Below the pieces are notes generated by a model. That model was not told where the DNA came from. It saw nothing but the letters and a program-made list of their open reading frames with translations, and made no database searches. The translations under genes were made by a program, and so were the position numbers. Shown piece by piece: positions 1 to 11,180 of a stretch of 64,000 nt of DNA; the stretch's first letter is position 1, and each line of letters starts with the position of its first letter. This stretch comes from Porodaedalea pini (Eukaryota > Basidiomycota > Agaricomycetes > Hymenochaetales > Hymenochaetaceae), in NCBI GenBank assembly GCA_002794775.1, contig NBAY01000006.1:744001-808000 (forward strand), given 5' to 3'.

Positions 1-497
1 CGAAAAGTGTCGTCAGCAGTTTCCAGAGCTTCGCGGAGTCAGCGTCGACAATCTCATGTATGTCAAGGTACGTTAATTTAACTCATCCTTATCTCCTACG
101 AAGCTGAATTTTATGTCTCGCAGGAGGATCTCATAATACCACACGTTCGTATAGCTACTTTCTTCATTTCTAAGTGTGTGTACTTACCAAATCCTACTAG
201 CACCATACATTCTATGACTTCATCATCAACAAGGCGCGTGGCAAGTCTGGCCCGCTCTTCAATTTCGATGTACATGACGACGTTCGGCTGCTCGCCGACG
301 CGACGGTCGAGAAGGACGAGTCACATGCGGGCAAGGTCGTTGAGCGCAGCTGGTACCAGCGCAACAAGCACATTTTCCCAGCATCAAGATGGGAGGTGCG
401 TTGTATCGACTACCTGTCTTCCTTAAATACTCACTGACGATGCGACGCATAGGTATTCGACCCGGAAAAGAACTATGGGAAATACACTATTGCGTAG
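1..497 (+). CDS. FAM50/XAP5 family protein, 3' end
   Basis: This is the C-terminal part of a nuclear FAM50/XAP5 protein; family members associate with the spliceosome and chromatin. Three exons and part of a fourth are visible: 1-67 (enters from the left edge), 124-144, 201-395 and 453-497, with GT-AG introns between them. The joined frame contains the hallmark blocks [32 protein letters not shown] and [20 protein letters not shown], and ends in a KYTIA-type tail where the family usually has KYTIR. The 21-nt exon at 124-144 is very small, but it exactly restores the conserved EDLIIPH block. The N-terminal coiled-coil part lies outside the window. It converges on the transporter downstream with under 200 bp between stops. 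Identification is firm because the C-terminal block is almost invariant in the family. Confidence 0.93.
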
Positions 498-692
498 AGT
501 TTGCAAATGTCTTTATTATCTTGGGTCAATGATATTTTTTTTAAAGAAAATAATGGGAGTGTTAAACTCTATGCCTTACATCTCGTTCGCTTTCGAGTAA
601 GCTCGTCATAGTTCGTATAGTACACGTCCAACGTTTTCTAAAGAACGCATTTATCATATACATGTTATTCTGTTCCCGATGCCAATTATTGA

Positions 693-2444
693 CTATTTAG
701 AAAAGGGAGATTCGTCAGGTGCCACTTGAGGAGCCGCCATCTCAATGTCATCCCCAGAATAAACCCTCGCAAGACGCGGCGCATCTTTAACAGGCAAATG
801 CAACCCCAAAGCCATCTTCCGCCACGGACTCGTCTGGAAAATCTCATCCAGGCTCTCGAGACTCAAGCCCTTGCTCTCAGGCAGGAACGCCGCGCACACA
901 GCGACCGTCAGCGCCGAGCACGCGCCAAACATGAAGTACGGCCCGCTCGTCGAGCGCGCGAGGAAGAGCGGCGTGGAGAACGCGACGACCCAGTTGACGA
1001 CCCAGTTCGCCGCCTGGCCGAGGCTCGTCGCGGCGGCGCGTGTGCGGTTGGGCTGGATCTCGGACGCGCAGGTGCGGATGACGATGGCCCAGGACATGGA
1101 GAAGGCGATGACGAAGAGGTAGATGAGCACGATGACGGCCCAGCGCCCTGCGGCCGTGGTGTGTGCGTTGGACGCGTAGATGGAGCCGATGACGAGCATG
1201 CAGCTCGCGACGATGCAGCCTCCGATGAGGACTGATGGGCGCCTTCCCCCTGTTACAAGGGCATCGTAAGCCCAGATTTACATATAGTGCTGACAGACGC
1301 ACATTTATCTTGGAAAGGCTGAGTGATGATCGTGCAGGCGACATTCAACAGCCCAGAAACGCCAGAGGCCAGGAAAGCCGCCTTCGTCGACGACAGCCCC
1401 GCCTGCGTGAACAGCACAGGCGCATAATACAGCACACCATCGATCCCACTCAGCTGCTGCATACCCATAAGAAAGCACCCCAAGAACGTGCGCTTCCTTA
1501 CATCCGTCTTCCACATCTGGCGAAGCTCAGCCTTCCAATTATGCTCGTTTCTTTCGCGTTCCGCGTTGCCAGCTTGGGCTTCCTCTTTCTCCGCCTCTGT
1601 CGGCCTGAGGCCGAGACGCGTCCAGGCTTTGAGCGCATCTTCGTGCCGGCCGACGTGCAGCAGCCAGCGCGGGGAGTGGGCCAGGAAAGGAGAGCCAGCG
1701 GAGAAACATGCTGCGACGACAGCCTGCAGGATAAACGGAATTCGCCAGGACATGTCTCCGTCTATTTTTGTAGTTCCGTAGCAGACGAAGTATCCTACGA
1801 ACAAAGGGGAAATCATCAACATAAATAACATACGAAGCCGTCGCATTATCAACGCACCTGTAGCTATTCCAAGAGTGATAAATAGTTGTATGGTGCATAC
1901 GAGGGTACCACGAATAGCCGCAGGTGCAATCTCGCACGTGTACACAGTTACGACGGACAAGAACAGACCCTCTCCCACTCCCGCTAAGCAGCGCCCGACG
2001 AATATCTGAGGCAGCTCCGAAGCGGACGCGACAATTGCAGAGCCAACAGCGAATATCGCGCCTCCGACCGCAAAAGTGTATATGCGAGAAATCCTGTCTG
2101 AGAGAGGCCCTGCGAGAAGAGAAAAAATTGCAGCTGTGATAAGGATGGAAGAGACGATGAGGCCTTGGACGGTCGGAGTGATAGGGGCGAACTTGTCTAG
2201 GAATCCCTCCATAGTCGTGACTGGGCCGATTGAGCCTTAAAAACATTGAAGTATAAGTAACGTCTCACTAAGTCGATAAAGTGTCTGCACCTGTATCGAA
2301 GCCGAAGAGAAAGCCGCCAATGGATGCGAACATAGTGCACGCAGTGTAGGTGTGCATATAAGTCTCGCGCAATCTGTGTAAGAAACTATGGACTCTGGAT
2401 GGTACGACCGCCTGCCGTTCAGGCGCTTCAACTATGCCCGACAT
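693..2444 (-). CDS. MFS sugar-type transporter
   Basis: A plasma-membrane major facilitator of the sugar porter family, 526 residues after joining 2291-2444, 1858-2235, 1303-1794 and 693-1249. Sugar-porter signatures are visible: PAAIRGT after TM4, SWRIPFILQ, HSPRWLL, QQLSGIDGVLYYAP in TM7, DKWGRR after TM8 (rebuilt across the third intron) and PESKGLSLESLDEIF at the end of TM12. The usual N of QQLTGIN is D here. The first exon, ending in FLFGFDTG, is the typical TM1 exon, and the next resumes at SIGPVTTM. I chose the ATG at 2444 because it gives a normal short cytoplasmic tail; an in-frame upstream ATG at 2528 lies in less typical sequence. The substrate cannot be told from sequence. A broken relative lies at 61484-63087. 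Confidence 0.9.
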
Positions 2445-2997
2445 TGTTCTGAGCTCTGCGATGTCGAGAACAAACAGAACATAAAGAGAGTGAGAATACT
2501 GGAAAGGTGAGGAACCAGCGGAACTCACATTCTGCCAGTGTGTGCACTTGTGTACTGGCTACGAGACCGAGGCAAGTCACAAAGCCTCGACCTGAGATGA
2601 CTCGAGCTTTAAGTAGGCTTCTCTTGCTGATGGAAGACCGTTACATATAAATGCGGGAAGGTCCGGCCGTCGACTAAACTCCAGGAAAGAGCAAGCTATC
2701 CCGTTACTCCAAATCTAGAGTTTCGAGGGCTGTGCTCATATCGTCGCAGATTACTATACATGGAAAGTGCAGGACGATTCGCTACATCGTAAGGTTAGCC
2801 CTTTCGGAATGAAAACGACGAGGTGTTACTTGCAGGGTCTGCATCCCGCAGCGACAGCGGCATGCGAAAGTACTTGTCAGTTCCATTGATGAATTAGTCC
2901 ATCGTGGCCACTGTCTGACTGTAAGAAATAGTCAGTAGTGTGTATCTCGGTCTAGAAATATCTATACAATACATTTTACTAAACATTTATTGTAATG
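2445..2997. other. intergenic, transporter upstream region
   Basis: This 553 bp stretch between the start of the transporter (leftward) and tRNA-Phe (rightward) should hold the transporter promoter. I see no coding exon, no repeat and no trace of the NAPRT gene that occupies the matching place in the mirrored copy near 59-61 kb. Confidence 0.5.
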
Positions 2998-3070
2998 GCC
3001 GCAATAGCTCAGCTGGGAGGGCAGTAGACTGAAGTTCTAAAGGTCCCCCGTTCGATCCGGGGTTGTGGCA
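2998..3070 (+). tRNA. tRNA-Phe (GAA)
   Basis: A 73-base cloverleaf without an intron. The acceptor stem GCCGCAA pairs with TTGTGGC with one G-U pair. The D arm is GCTC..GGGC with one T-G wobble. The anticodon loop is CTGAAGT with anticodon GAA, and the T arm is CCCCG-TTCGATC-CGGGG, fully paired. The discriminator is A. The top base pair of the anticodon stem is mismatched (G opposite A). A second copy on the other strand at 58909-58981 differs at two bases. Confidence 0.92.
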
Positions 3071-3841
3071 ATACATGTCTATTGTATGGTGACTTTTTTT
3101 TTTACGTATTGTCTGGAAATGGATCTAGCACCAGTACACTAGTACTACATCTACTGGAAGTCAAATTGCAATTCATCTTATCTCAGACATCCTCGCCACC
3201 TTTTTCAAGTATAATACTTGAAGAGAGAAATGAACTGAAGCTTGTGGGGATCATCACGTGCATGACGATTCTTCAATTTAAACTTGACCAGACTCAACTC
3301 CAAGTCCTCGAAGTTGTTCGCCTCCTCAATATATATCATGATGCGTCAAAATGAACTTCTGTCATTCACGCTACTAAAATGTCGTCGAGGACTACTACTA
3401 GTACTAGAACTCGTGATCACCTACTCAGTGGAGATTTAATGGACTCGGACGCCTCTGAGGCCTCAAGTGTACTTCAAGTTGTCTTGCATGCTTCGCGCAC
3501 ACGTGTACCTTCACCATAATCCCACATGTTGACCTCTCGTACATACTGTACTGTTGTATCTCTCTGAATATATGTGCAGTATTGGTCCGACAAGCGTGAC
3601 GGCATGTTAGACATACAACCGTCCTATCGGCCAGCAACAACAGGTGAGAAAGGAAACTTTTTCTTGTTCTTATGCATGTATTCATATCCCCTGGGCTATT
3701 TCTCAGTTGCTCTAGGCGTCATATATGCGTCTTGCATGACTTTTAAGGACGAGCAAGTCAGGAAATGGTATCCCTCTCCAATGTCTCCGGTGACGTCGAG
3801 CCACTCATGTTCGTCCGTTCCAAGCAAACCCATATGATCCA
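3071..3841. other. intergenic, no gene recognised
   Basis: About 770 bp of AT-richer sequence between the tRNA and the WD40 relic. Short open frames occur on both strands, but none has recognisable motifs or a plausible splice pattern. It may contain eroded 5' parts of the WD40 gene. Confidence 0.4.
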
Positions 3842-4477
3842 ATGACAGACAGTGTTCCACACATCCATGTTTCGCTTTGTCTTGGGTGCTATCAGAGAGC
3901 CTTAGAGCCAAGAGATTTTACACGTCTTTCACGAACCAGCCACTTATCATTTCAGGGAAGTCAGGAAAATGGAATAGTGACTATGGGCGATAAATGCACT
4001 TGTGTCGCATATTCAGCGAACGGAAAGCACATAGCAACTTGCTCAGTGGATAAGACAATCCGAGTCTGGGATGCACGGACTGGAGCGGCAGTGGGTGAAT
4101 CACTCGCCGGCCACACAGATCTAGTTTCTTCAGTTGCCTGCCTATTCTCCAGATGGAAACACATTGTGTCTGGCCCAGAAGATGAGCCGGTCCGTATCTG
4201 TGATGCAAACTTGACACCAGAGGCATGTCAAGCACTCCATAGACTTCCAGAGGAGATTCGACTTGATGAGTGGTTCAATGACTCATCAGGCAGATTGCTG
4301 CTTTCGGTTCCATTTGAGTACCGGAGATTATTTCGCGACAGGCCCATCATCTGTATCTCGACAGGAAGGCAGAGGAGCACTCTGAAACTTGATTGGGAGA
4401 AGTTCGACAAGCACAGCGGAACATTTTGGGTGGAGATCGTAGTAGATGACAGGGTAGAAGGTGTGTTTTCCGAGTAG
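3842..4477 (+). pseudogene. WD40-repeat relic (fungal NLR C-terminus type)
   Basis: An open frame of 211 codons whose part from about 3983 encodes one clean WD40 blade (CVAYSANGKHIATCSVDKTI then RVWDARTG), a GH dipeptide block, a damaged second blade ending VRICDAN, and a tail like the one after the last WD repeat of basidiomycete NACHT-WD40 proteins. Such proteins act as intracellular non-self sensors, but no NACHT or effector domain is present here. Within blade two the canonical frame is lost and regained: a TGCC tandem duplication near 4137-4144 adds four bases and one A is missing near 4157, so the reading frame stays open over scrambled residues. I read it as a decayed C-terminal fragment rather than a working gene. 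A sister fragment lies at 58390-58680. Confidence 0.7.
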
Positions 4478-5902
4478 CTTTATAGCCATAATCGCCAATC
4501 GTTGTTCATGTTAGATAACTAAAAGGAGTGTGTGGATTCGCGACATGACATGAAGCGTGTGGGCCAAGGGGTGAATCGAGAAGACGGGAAGGAGAGAACG
4601 AACCATATGTAGTGCTTTGACGATACGGATTGATGTACGATTCTGCAAGACCCATGTATGCATTCGGTTGTGGAGTTTGCTCATTTGTGCTTCATATTAC
4701 TGTCAGGCAATAGCGAGGGCGGGCCTACCGTAGAAAAGACGTAGGGCAAGGCGCTTCAGAGCATATTTTTGTCACAATTTGAGTTCCGAGTGTTGAGTTG
4801 TGCGGGACGACCATCGGTGTTAGAAAGTGGAAGGAGACCGCGTTTCAGTTGATCGTATAAATATCATTGGGGTGTATCTAACACACAGGAACTTTAGTAA
4901 GAGTTTCAATGGCGTCGTGAGTGAACAGCTTACCACGAAGACTGTGATCGAGGTTCGAGACCATGCATATGGCTAGCATGCACAGTTTGTGTCTGTTGAG
5001 CGGAAATATATTTGTAAATTGTATGGTTGGCTACGATGATGAGGCTGCTCTCGTTATAGAAAGGACAGTCGAAAGGCGTAAGAAAGTGTGAAGCTTGATG
5101 AAACAAACAAGGACTCACCAGCACCTTTGTATCTTCAAACTTCTAGCTGCTCTTGGAGTCGTACCGCCCACACTCAAACATCAAACAATATGTAATGCAG
5201 CAGTGCGCGCACGAATAGATACCATATATTCATCATCACGATTCGTGAGCTCGGCGAAGCACAAAGGCAAGTTCAGAAAGTAAAAAAAAAAGAAGAAATC
5301 GAAACAAGCGAAACGAAAAAGACACGTGGAATGAGAAAAAAACGCAAGTAGTGTACAATCGGCATAAGTAAACACGAGTACTGAGACGCTAAAGATTTCA
5401 AGGAGCTGGCATAGACAGGCGATGGGTCCAGGACGAATGACGTACGGCGTAACACTGAAAGAAGAGGCGAGAGGAAGAGATATATAGTTATCCGGCCAAT
5501 ACGTTATGCAGGGAAAGCGAGGGATGCGTGCATGAATGTATTGGTATGTATAGGCTTGCGAGACAAGGAAGGAAGAGGAAGAGGAAGAGGAAAGAGAGGA
5601 GGAAGAGGAATAAGAATGAAGGAGTGTGCGGAGCACCCGACGAGGGTGCGGGTGTGAAAATATGAGTGCAATAGAGAGGAGGACGGAGGGAGGAAGCAGA
5701 GACAGATATGCGGAGGACATTGCGAGGTATCGATAAAGTATCGTGGAAGGTGAAGAGGGTGTGCGAAATAAATACATAAGGCAGTGAAGACGGCGAAGAA
5801 ACAGTGGGATTTCTTGTTTACTTTTTCGTGTCCCTTTTCCAATAACTGACGATGCGATTTATTTGATGCGATTTATTTGATTTGAATTGGTTTGAATTGT
5901 CT
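4478..5902. other. intergenic with purine-rich tract and small direct repeats
   Basis: About 1.4 kb without a convincing gene. From 5280 to 5760 the + strand is strongly purine-biased (AAG/GAGGA runs), which creates long but compositionally trivial open frames on the minus strand. At about 5849-5900 there are two copies of a 14-base unit (GATGCGATTTATTT) followed by two copies of a TTTGAATTG-like unit, just 3' of the FHA gene. Confidence 0.5.
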
Positions 5903-7443
5903 CTACTCTTTGACCCGCCATAAGACGGCGGCGGTCGCAAAACCGAGGACGAAGACGCCTAACGCGACTTGTAGGTTGTTCCCCGACTGCTAGAAGTACA
6001 CATCATCGTAAGTCCGAGCTTGAACATACAAAGACTAAGGAGAGAAATAGAACATACCTGTTGAGAACCTTTCCTCACCGAGTGCGCCGCCTCGTCAATA
6101 TGTACAGAGGACTCCGGCGTCGGCGGGAACTGGCGACCTCCCGCCATGAACTTCGCCATGTCCAGAGCCAGGGGCGTCGCCCCTGGGTCCCCGAATGCTT
6201 CCGCGCCATTTCCCCGTGCGGCAGTCGGCGAGTCCGTCGAAGAGCGGCGCGACTGCAGGCTCGCGACGGATGACTCCGTACCTGGAGCGCTCATACCATC
6301 CACGAGCGTCGCGCTCGTCGAAGTCGCCGGACTGCGGCTGCGCGACGACGCCTTAGCTACCCGCCCACGGTGCGACCGCGAGCGCTTACGGCCCTTCGTT
6401 CCATTCACGCCACCCTTTTCCTGCAGTGGACGATCCGAGTCCGAGTCTGCATCAGAAAGGCTGCGCGGAGAGGGCGGTGTTACAAGTCCTCCAGTGTGCT
6501 TGCTCGGCATGGGAATGTACCCATTCTGCTTGATGCCTGCCAGCTGGTTCGCAAGTCCGGTAAGCCCAGACTCGAACTTATTCGTGACACCCGAAACACC
6601 CTCCTCGATACTACGCACCCGCCCCTCCCACTCACTGCGTGCGGTCTCCATACGTTCACGCTCTGCCTCCCAGTCGCTCTTCACGCTATCCCACCGATCC
6701 TCAATCGTCTTGCGGAACTCAGCGAACATTGATACCATAGTTGCTTGTTGCGCCTGCTCCCTAGTAACCACATCCTCTGCATGCTGCGCGCCCTGTGCGA
6801 CTTGCGTTGCCTGCGTCGCGCGCACGAGCTCTTCAAGTGCGTTCACTTTGTTCTCAAGTGACCCAATGGTCTGCTGAGCTGCGGAATGCTGTTCCTGGAG
6901 GCTGCGCGACAGCTCGAGCGCAGATTCGAGTTGGTCCGAGAGGAAGGCGAGGCGACGAGTCATCTCGTCTGGGATACCGGGCGGCTGAAGGGGCCCTGAT
7001 CTTCGGTGCTCGCGTTCATACTCGTCATCGCGCATGCCAAGTGAAGATGGCTCGGGAGTCCGTGGTCGACCGAGCTCCTCTCGCCTCGCACTACGCTCCT
7101 CCTCACTCTCCTCCATCTCTGATTCATCCTCTTCCGGCACCGATTCCAGCTCGTGTGGGACAATCGTATGGACGCTCCGTCTGTCATCGTCGTCATCGTC
7201 ATCGTCCTCTTCATGTCCGCGCATACGTTGCGTGGTCAAGCGCTGACGCTGACGTTGCTCTTCGATAAGCTCCCTCAACGAGTTCACATCCCGCTTGATG
7301 TTTTCGTGGTCGCTCAGCAGGGATTCGAGCGTGCGAACCTTATCGACGTGAGAGGTTAGCGATGCCTGTGTTTCGGCAAGCTGATTTTGCAATGCCTGCA
7401 ATGCAGCCGAGGATGGCTCTGGGTCACCCTGTTGCTGTTGTGG

Positions 7444-7479
<36 letters not shown>

Positions 7480-8344
7480 AGAAGATGGACGGACAGGGGG
7501 TAGAACATGAGGATAGGGGGGAAGATTCGGCGGCTGGCCACCACCCATGACATTCTCTATCTCACCCATAGCACCTGCGACTGCGCCGAGTTCCGCACCT
7601 GTCTCACGACTCTTTTGCAGCTCACCCGAGAGCCGTGAGAGGATATGGTCGAATGTGAGGCCATTACGACCCGGTTGGCGTGCCCCTCCGCCCATGCCTC
7701 CCATAATCCCAACTCCGTTTGACTGGGGCTGCAACATAGGTCGCTTGTGAGCGGCCGCACCGAGCGTTCCCGCAGGAGCGCCGCTGGCCTGCTGATTTTG
7801 CTGCTGAGTGAAGTTGTAAGCCTCGCGCTGGGCGGCAAGTGCATCCTCGACATTGAAGATACATGTCACGCGTGCTGCGACTTTGTGGTGAATAATCGTC
7901 TTGTTGTCTTCGCCGACGATGTCAATTCCAAACTCCTACTCAGGGCTAAGAGACGTGACGAGAAAGCAGCAAGCAACACGACAAACGCACCACGATGTCA
8001 TCTGTTTTGAGTTCATAGGGGTCTGATTCTACACCTTCTGCGGAGAGGCGGTCACCGTTTATAAAAGTACCGTTCGAGCTCTTGACGTCCTTGATGAAGA
8101 TCTTGCCGTTCTCCTCCCATACCTCTGCATGCTGACGAGAGAGAACTTTCGAATCGAAATATCCGTTGCGTTCTCCAGGGACGGTCTTTGCGTTGGTCTG
8201 ACGTCCGATCTTGACACGCTGGTTGTTGAGGAGGCTGATGTGCTTCGGGATGAACGAGTCGTTGAGCGGGTAGAGGTATAGGGCGGGGAAAGGTGGACTG
8301 TGAGCTGCGTGTGCTTGCATGATTTGGGCGGTCGGTGTTGGCAT
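5903..8344 (-). CDS. tail-anchored FHA protein, SLMAP/Far9-Far10 type (STRIPAK)
   Basis: About 771 residues from exons 7991-8344, 6058-7935 and 5903-5986 (or -5989). An N-terminal FHA domain spans about residues 38-125, with the phosphothreonine-binding GR, SRQH and NGTFING motifs. A Q/P-rich linker with a polyglutamine run follows, then long charged segments with coiled-coil heptads (ELIEEQRQRQ, LESALELSRSLQEQ), S/R-rich stretches, and a final exon coding one hydrophobic helix (LQVALGVFVLGFATAAVLW) with a few basic residues: a tail anchor. FHA plus coiled coil plus tail anchor is the architecture of SLMAP, yeast Far9/Far10 and Sordaria PRO45. These hold the STRIPAK phosphatase-kinase complex on the ER or nuclear envelope and control cell fusion and fruiting in fungi. 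The last acceptor is a NAGNAG site (TAG/CAG at 5986-5990), so one glutamine may be optional. Confidence 0.85.
7431..7480 (-). repeat. CAG/CTG trinucleotide repeat coding polyglutamine
   Basis: On the + strand a CTG-rich run (pure from about 7446 to 7479) reads as a polyglutamine tract of about 11 residues, followed by a short PQQQQ block, in the linker after the FHA domain. This is the longest trinucleotide microsatellite in the window and is likely to vary in length between strains. Confidence 0.9.
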
Positions 8345-8929
8345 CGCCTTGGACGACGTGGGACAGCGACGGCGGGGATGTCGAGGACGACGGGCAGAGG
8401 AGCGTGAGTGTGAGTGTGACTGGTGCGAACTTGGAAAGGGACGTGGGTTGGTTGTGTGGCGTAGACCCGGCATGTGCCGCCTATTAGATCTCCGCTCCAA
8501 GCGTGCTTACGAACACAACCGAGATGACTTCGCACGAACTTTGCTTGTAAACTCTACTCATCGGATCTGACTACCCGCCCATCGTGTAAGACTCCAAGAT
8601 TGAAACACGTTCGCGAGTTCGCGAGTACGCAAGTACGCAAGTTCCACAAGTAATGCAGATCGTCTCAAATTGCTATCGCTTTCGGCCTGCTGGATATCGC
8701 GGAATGCAGCAGTCTGCTTTTGTTCTATTTCGCGGATGAGTTCTAGAAGGCCTTACTAGCCCGTGCCACTGTGCCTCCTCTGCCCTTGCGATTGGACAAT
8801 AAGCGCCCGCCGAATGAACTTACTGCCGGCACCTCAGTCTATCCCTTTTTACAGGCCTACAAATACTCGCTTGCCTTTCCGTCATATCTTTCTCCTGTCT
8901 TTCCCCCTCCTGTCTTTCCCCTCGAAGAG
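8345..8929. promoter_or_regulatory. divergent promoter region, FHA gene / phosphatase gene
   Basis: 585 bp separate two start codons facing away from each other. At about 8609-8649 there is a run of 8-base units (GTTCGCGA twice, GTACGCAA twice, then GTTCCACAA), each differing by one to three bases. The 100 bases before the ATG at 8930 are CT-rich, as is common ahead of highly expressed fungal genes. No protein-coding exon is evident. Confidence 0.5.
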
Positions 8930-10449
8930 ATGTCTTCAGATACAGCAAACTTAGACCTCCCTGACCCGGGCCTCGTCCAACGCACGCTGTCCTCCCCACC
9001 CTTCTACACTGTCGATGGCGTCATCAACTTCCGCGACTTCGGGCTTCTCTCTTTTCCCTCAAACTCAAATAACAACGAGAAAGGGGGAGAAATCCCGCGC
9101 GTCCGTCCAGGTGTACTCTTCCGTTCCGGCGAGCTCGCACGGCTCTCGGAGAAGGGCAAGGCTACGCTCAAAGACCTCGGAGTCACTACAGTCTTCGACC
9201 TTCGTTCCGAGAGTGAGATCTGCAAATATCAATCTGCGACGCCCGACATTGAGGGTGTACGCTTCGTGCATGTCCCAGTAACCGATAGCGAAGAATACGA
9301 TCCGATGACGCTTGCTGCCAAGTGCGTATCTGGTACTTCTGTTCTCCTCGGGTGTTAAGACGGGTTCTCTAGGGTATCGAAATTCGCGTCGGACGAGAAA
9401 AACGTGCGGACCCCATCTTCGAATAATTATCCAGAATTCTGACATGCTGTATATCTCGCAGGCCTTCGCAACACTCTATTCAGGTATCCTAGAGAACGGC
9501 GGGCCCGCGTACGAGGCGATACTCACTCACCTGCGGGACAAGCCCGGCGAACCTTGTCTTGTGCACTGTACTGGTACGTCAGGCCGCTCTTCGTCTCAAC
9601 CATACCGAAGTCTGATGCTTCTTGCCTCTATTGAATAGCTGGGAAAGATCGCACAGGCATCTTCGCGGCTGTTCTCCAGCTCGTTCGTACCCCTTCTTTC
9701 ATCTCTCTTCTTCTCTTCCATGCTCGTCACTTCGTAATTCCTGCTCATTTAAGTCGCTCAATTTCCTTCCCCCTCCCCTAACTCATGTCTTCGTTTCATT
9801 TCTCTTATAACGGTCCTGACTTCCTCTCTGTTTACAGCTCCTTGGTGCACCCGACTCTGCCATCGCGCACGACTACCACCTCACGACGTATGGCCTCGCA
9901 CCGGTGCTTCCCGCGCTCGTAGCGCGCTTCCAGAAGGAAGGAATCTACCGTGATAACTGGAAGGGGTTCCAAAATATGGGGAGTGCAAAGTTAGTACCGT
10001 CTTCATTTTTATCTCGTTCTAATTTGGTTCTTCCATTTTTCGTTCTCTTCGTGTATTTGTTTCTCTTCTGCCATTTCTTATTCACGCTTTACTCATATGG
10101 CACGGCTCGCAGGACAGAAACGATGCTCACGACCCTGACACTCCTGCGCGACACGTACAGCGACGCAGAAGGCTACATCAAAGCGCGTACGTCTCTCACC
10201 GACGCAGACATCGCACAGATCCGGCGAAATCTTCTCGTCGACTCCACCACTTCACCCTCAAACTCGGACTCATTCTTGACATCTTCTGATTCCGATTCCG
10301 ATCTGGACGGTAAAGCCAGGGTTGAGATGCAGGGAGACGGTGTTGACAGCGCCGCCCGGGAGCAGACGGCCCCGGCCCTGTCCGGTTTGTCCGGCTGGCT
10401 CGCGTATGCGTATGCGACGCTTGGGTGGGTTTGGCGGGCTGTGCTGTAG
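8930..10449 (+). CDS. tyrosine-phosphatase-like protein (Y_phosphatase3 type)
   Basis: A 355-residue protein from exons 8930-9321, 9373-9403, 9462-9573, 9639-9682, 9838-9989 and 10113-10449. The N-terminal half has the family motifs INFRDFG and RPGVLFRSGELARL. The P-loop HCTAGKDRTG spans residues 176-185 and is rebuilt across the intron at 9574-9638, with Cys177 as predicted nucleophile and Arg183 binding phosphate. An acidic Ser/Asp stretch and a hydrophobic C-terminus (WLAYAYATLGWVWRAVL) follow; the latter could be a membrane anchor. Family members dephosphorylate phosphotyrosine and in some fungi phosphoinositides; the substrate here is unknown. The 31-nt second exon is supported because it restores frame and the sequence KVSKFASDEKN. 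An in-frame start at 8771 was rejected since it would code CT-rich leader sequence. A decayed paralogue follows at 11181-12105. Confidence 0.88.
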
Positions 10450-11180
10450 GTTGAGATCGAGGTTTGCTCTTTTGATTTGGAGTGTGGGAGGCTACGCGAG
10501 GAGCGTACGTTTCGGCGATGGATCACGATTTTGCGTTTGGCTGACCGTTCTGGAGTCGTATGGATAGAAGGCTAGATGGACGGCTGCAATGGAGAATGGA
10601 CGGGCGGGTCAGATTCCAAAGGCATGAAGGCACGCAAAGGCGCGCAAGGCACTGGCACACATTTTTATACGATTAATTATTATATGGAGTAGTGTCTACA
10701 CCGACGCACCATTTCTTGATTACTTAGCTGTAATATGCATGTGTACTGTCTTTTATTCAATACTTATCACACCGTTTACTCTTTCCCTGGATGGACTTCT
10801 CGCGGGTTCCGATGGTGGATGCTGTTGAAGTGTTTGAAACTCGGCTGTGGATCGTTTCATGTACAGATCTCGCGCCGGAGCTGCAGTCTCGCAAAGCCAC
10901 TGACTGATTCGAACAATGGCAAGTGTCAGTGGCGGCAGGCACTCTTTTGTCTGTGTGGGTTGACACTGTTCGCTGGAGCGTTAGACAAACGCTACCGGTT
11001 TCTTCGGAATGCATCCTCAGGGATTAAAAGACGATCTTACAAATAACTAGGTACATTACTATTTCTCTGAGCCAGCGGAGCGAGAAAGAATGAATACAGA
11101 TCGCTCCGAGCGCGATGCAACGCCTCTACCTCAGCTCCGGAATCAGATCCAAGCCCAAGCCTGAAACCGCGACGGAGGAT
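10450..11180. other. intergenic, nothing recognised
   Basis: About 730 bp downstream of the phosphatase gene. Short open frames exist on both strands without recognisable domains or splice-supported structure. Confidence 0.4.

Noticed and set aside
5181..5842. Long minus-strand open frames (up to 198 codons)
   Set aside because: They lie in a purine-rich tract and code Ser/Leu/Pro/Phe runs in two overlapping registers with no domain; composition alone explains them.
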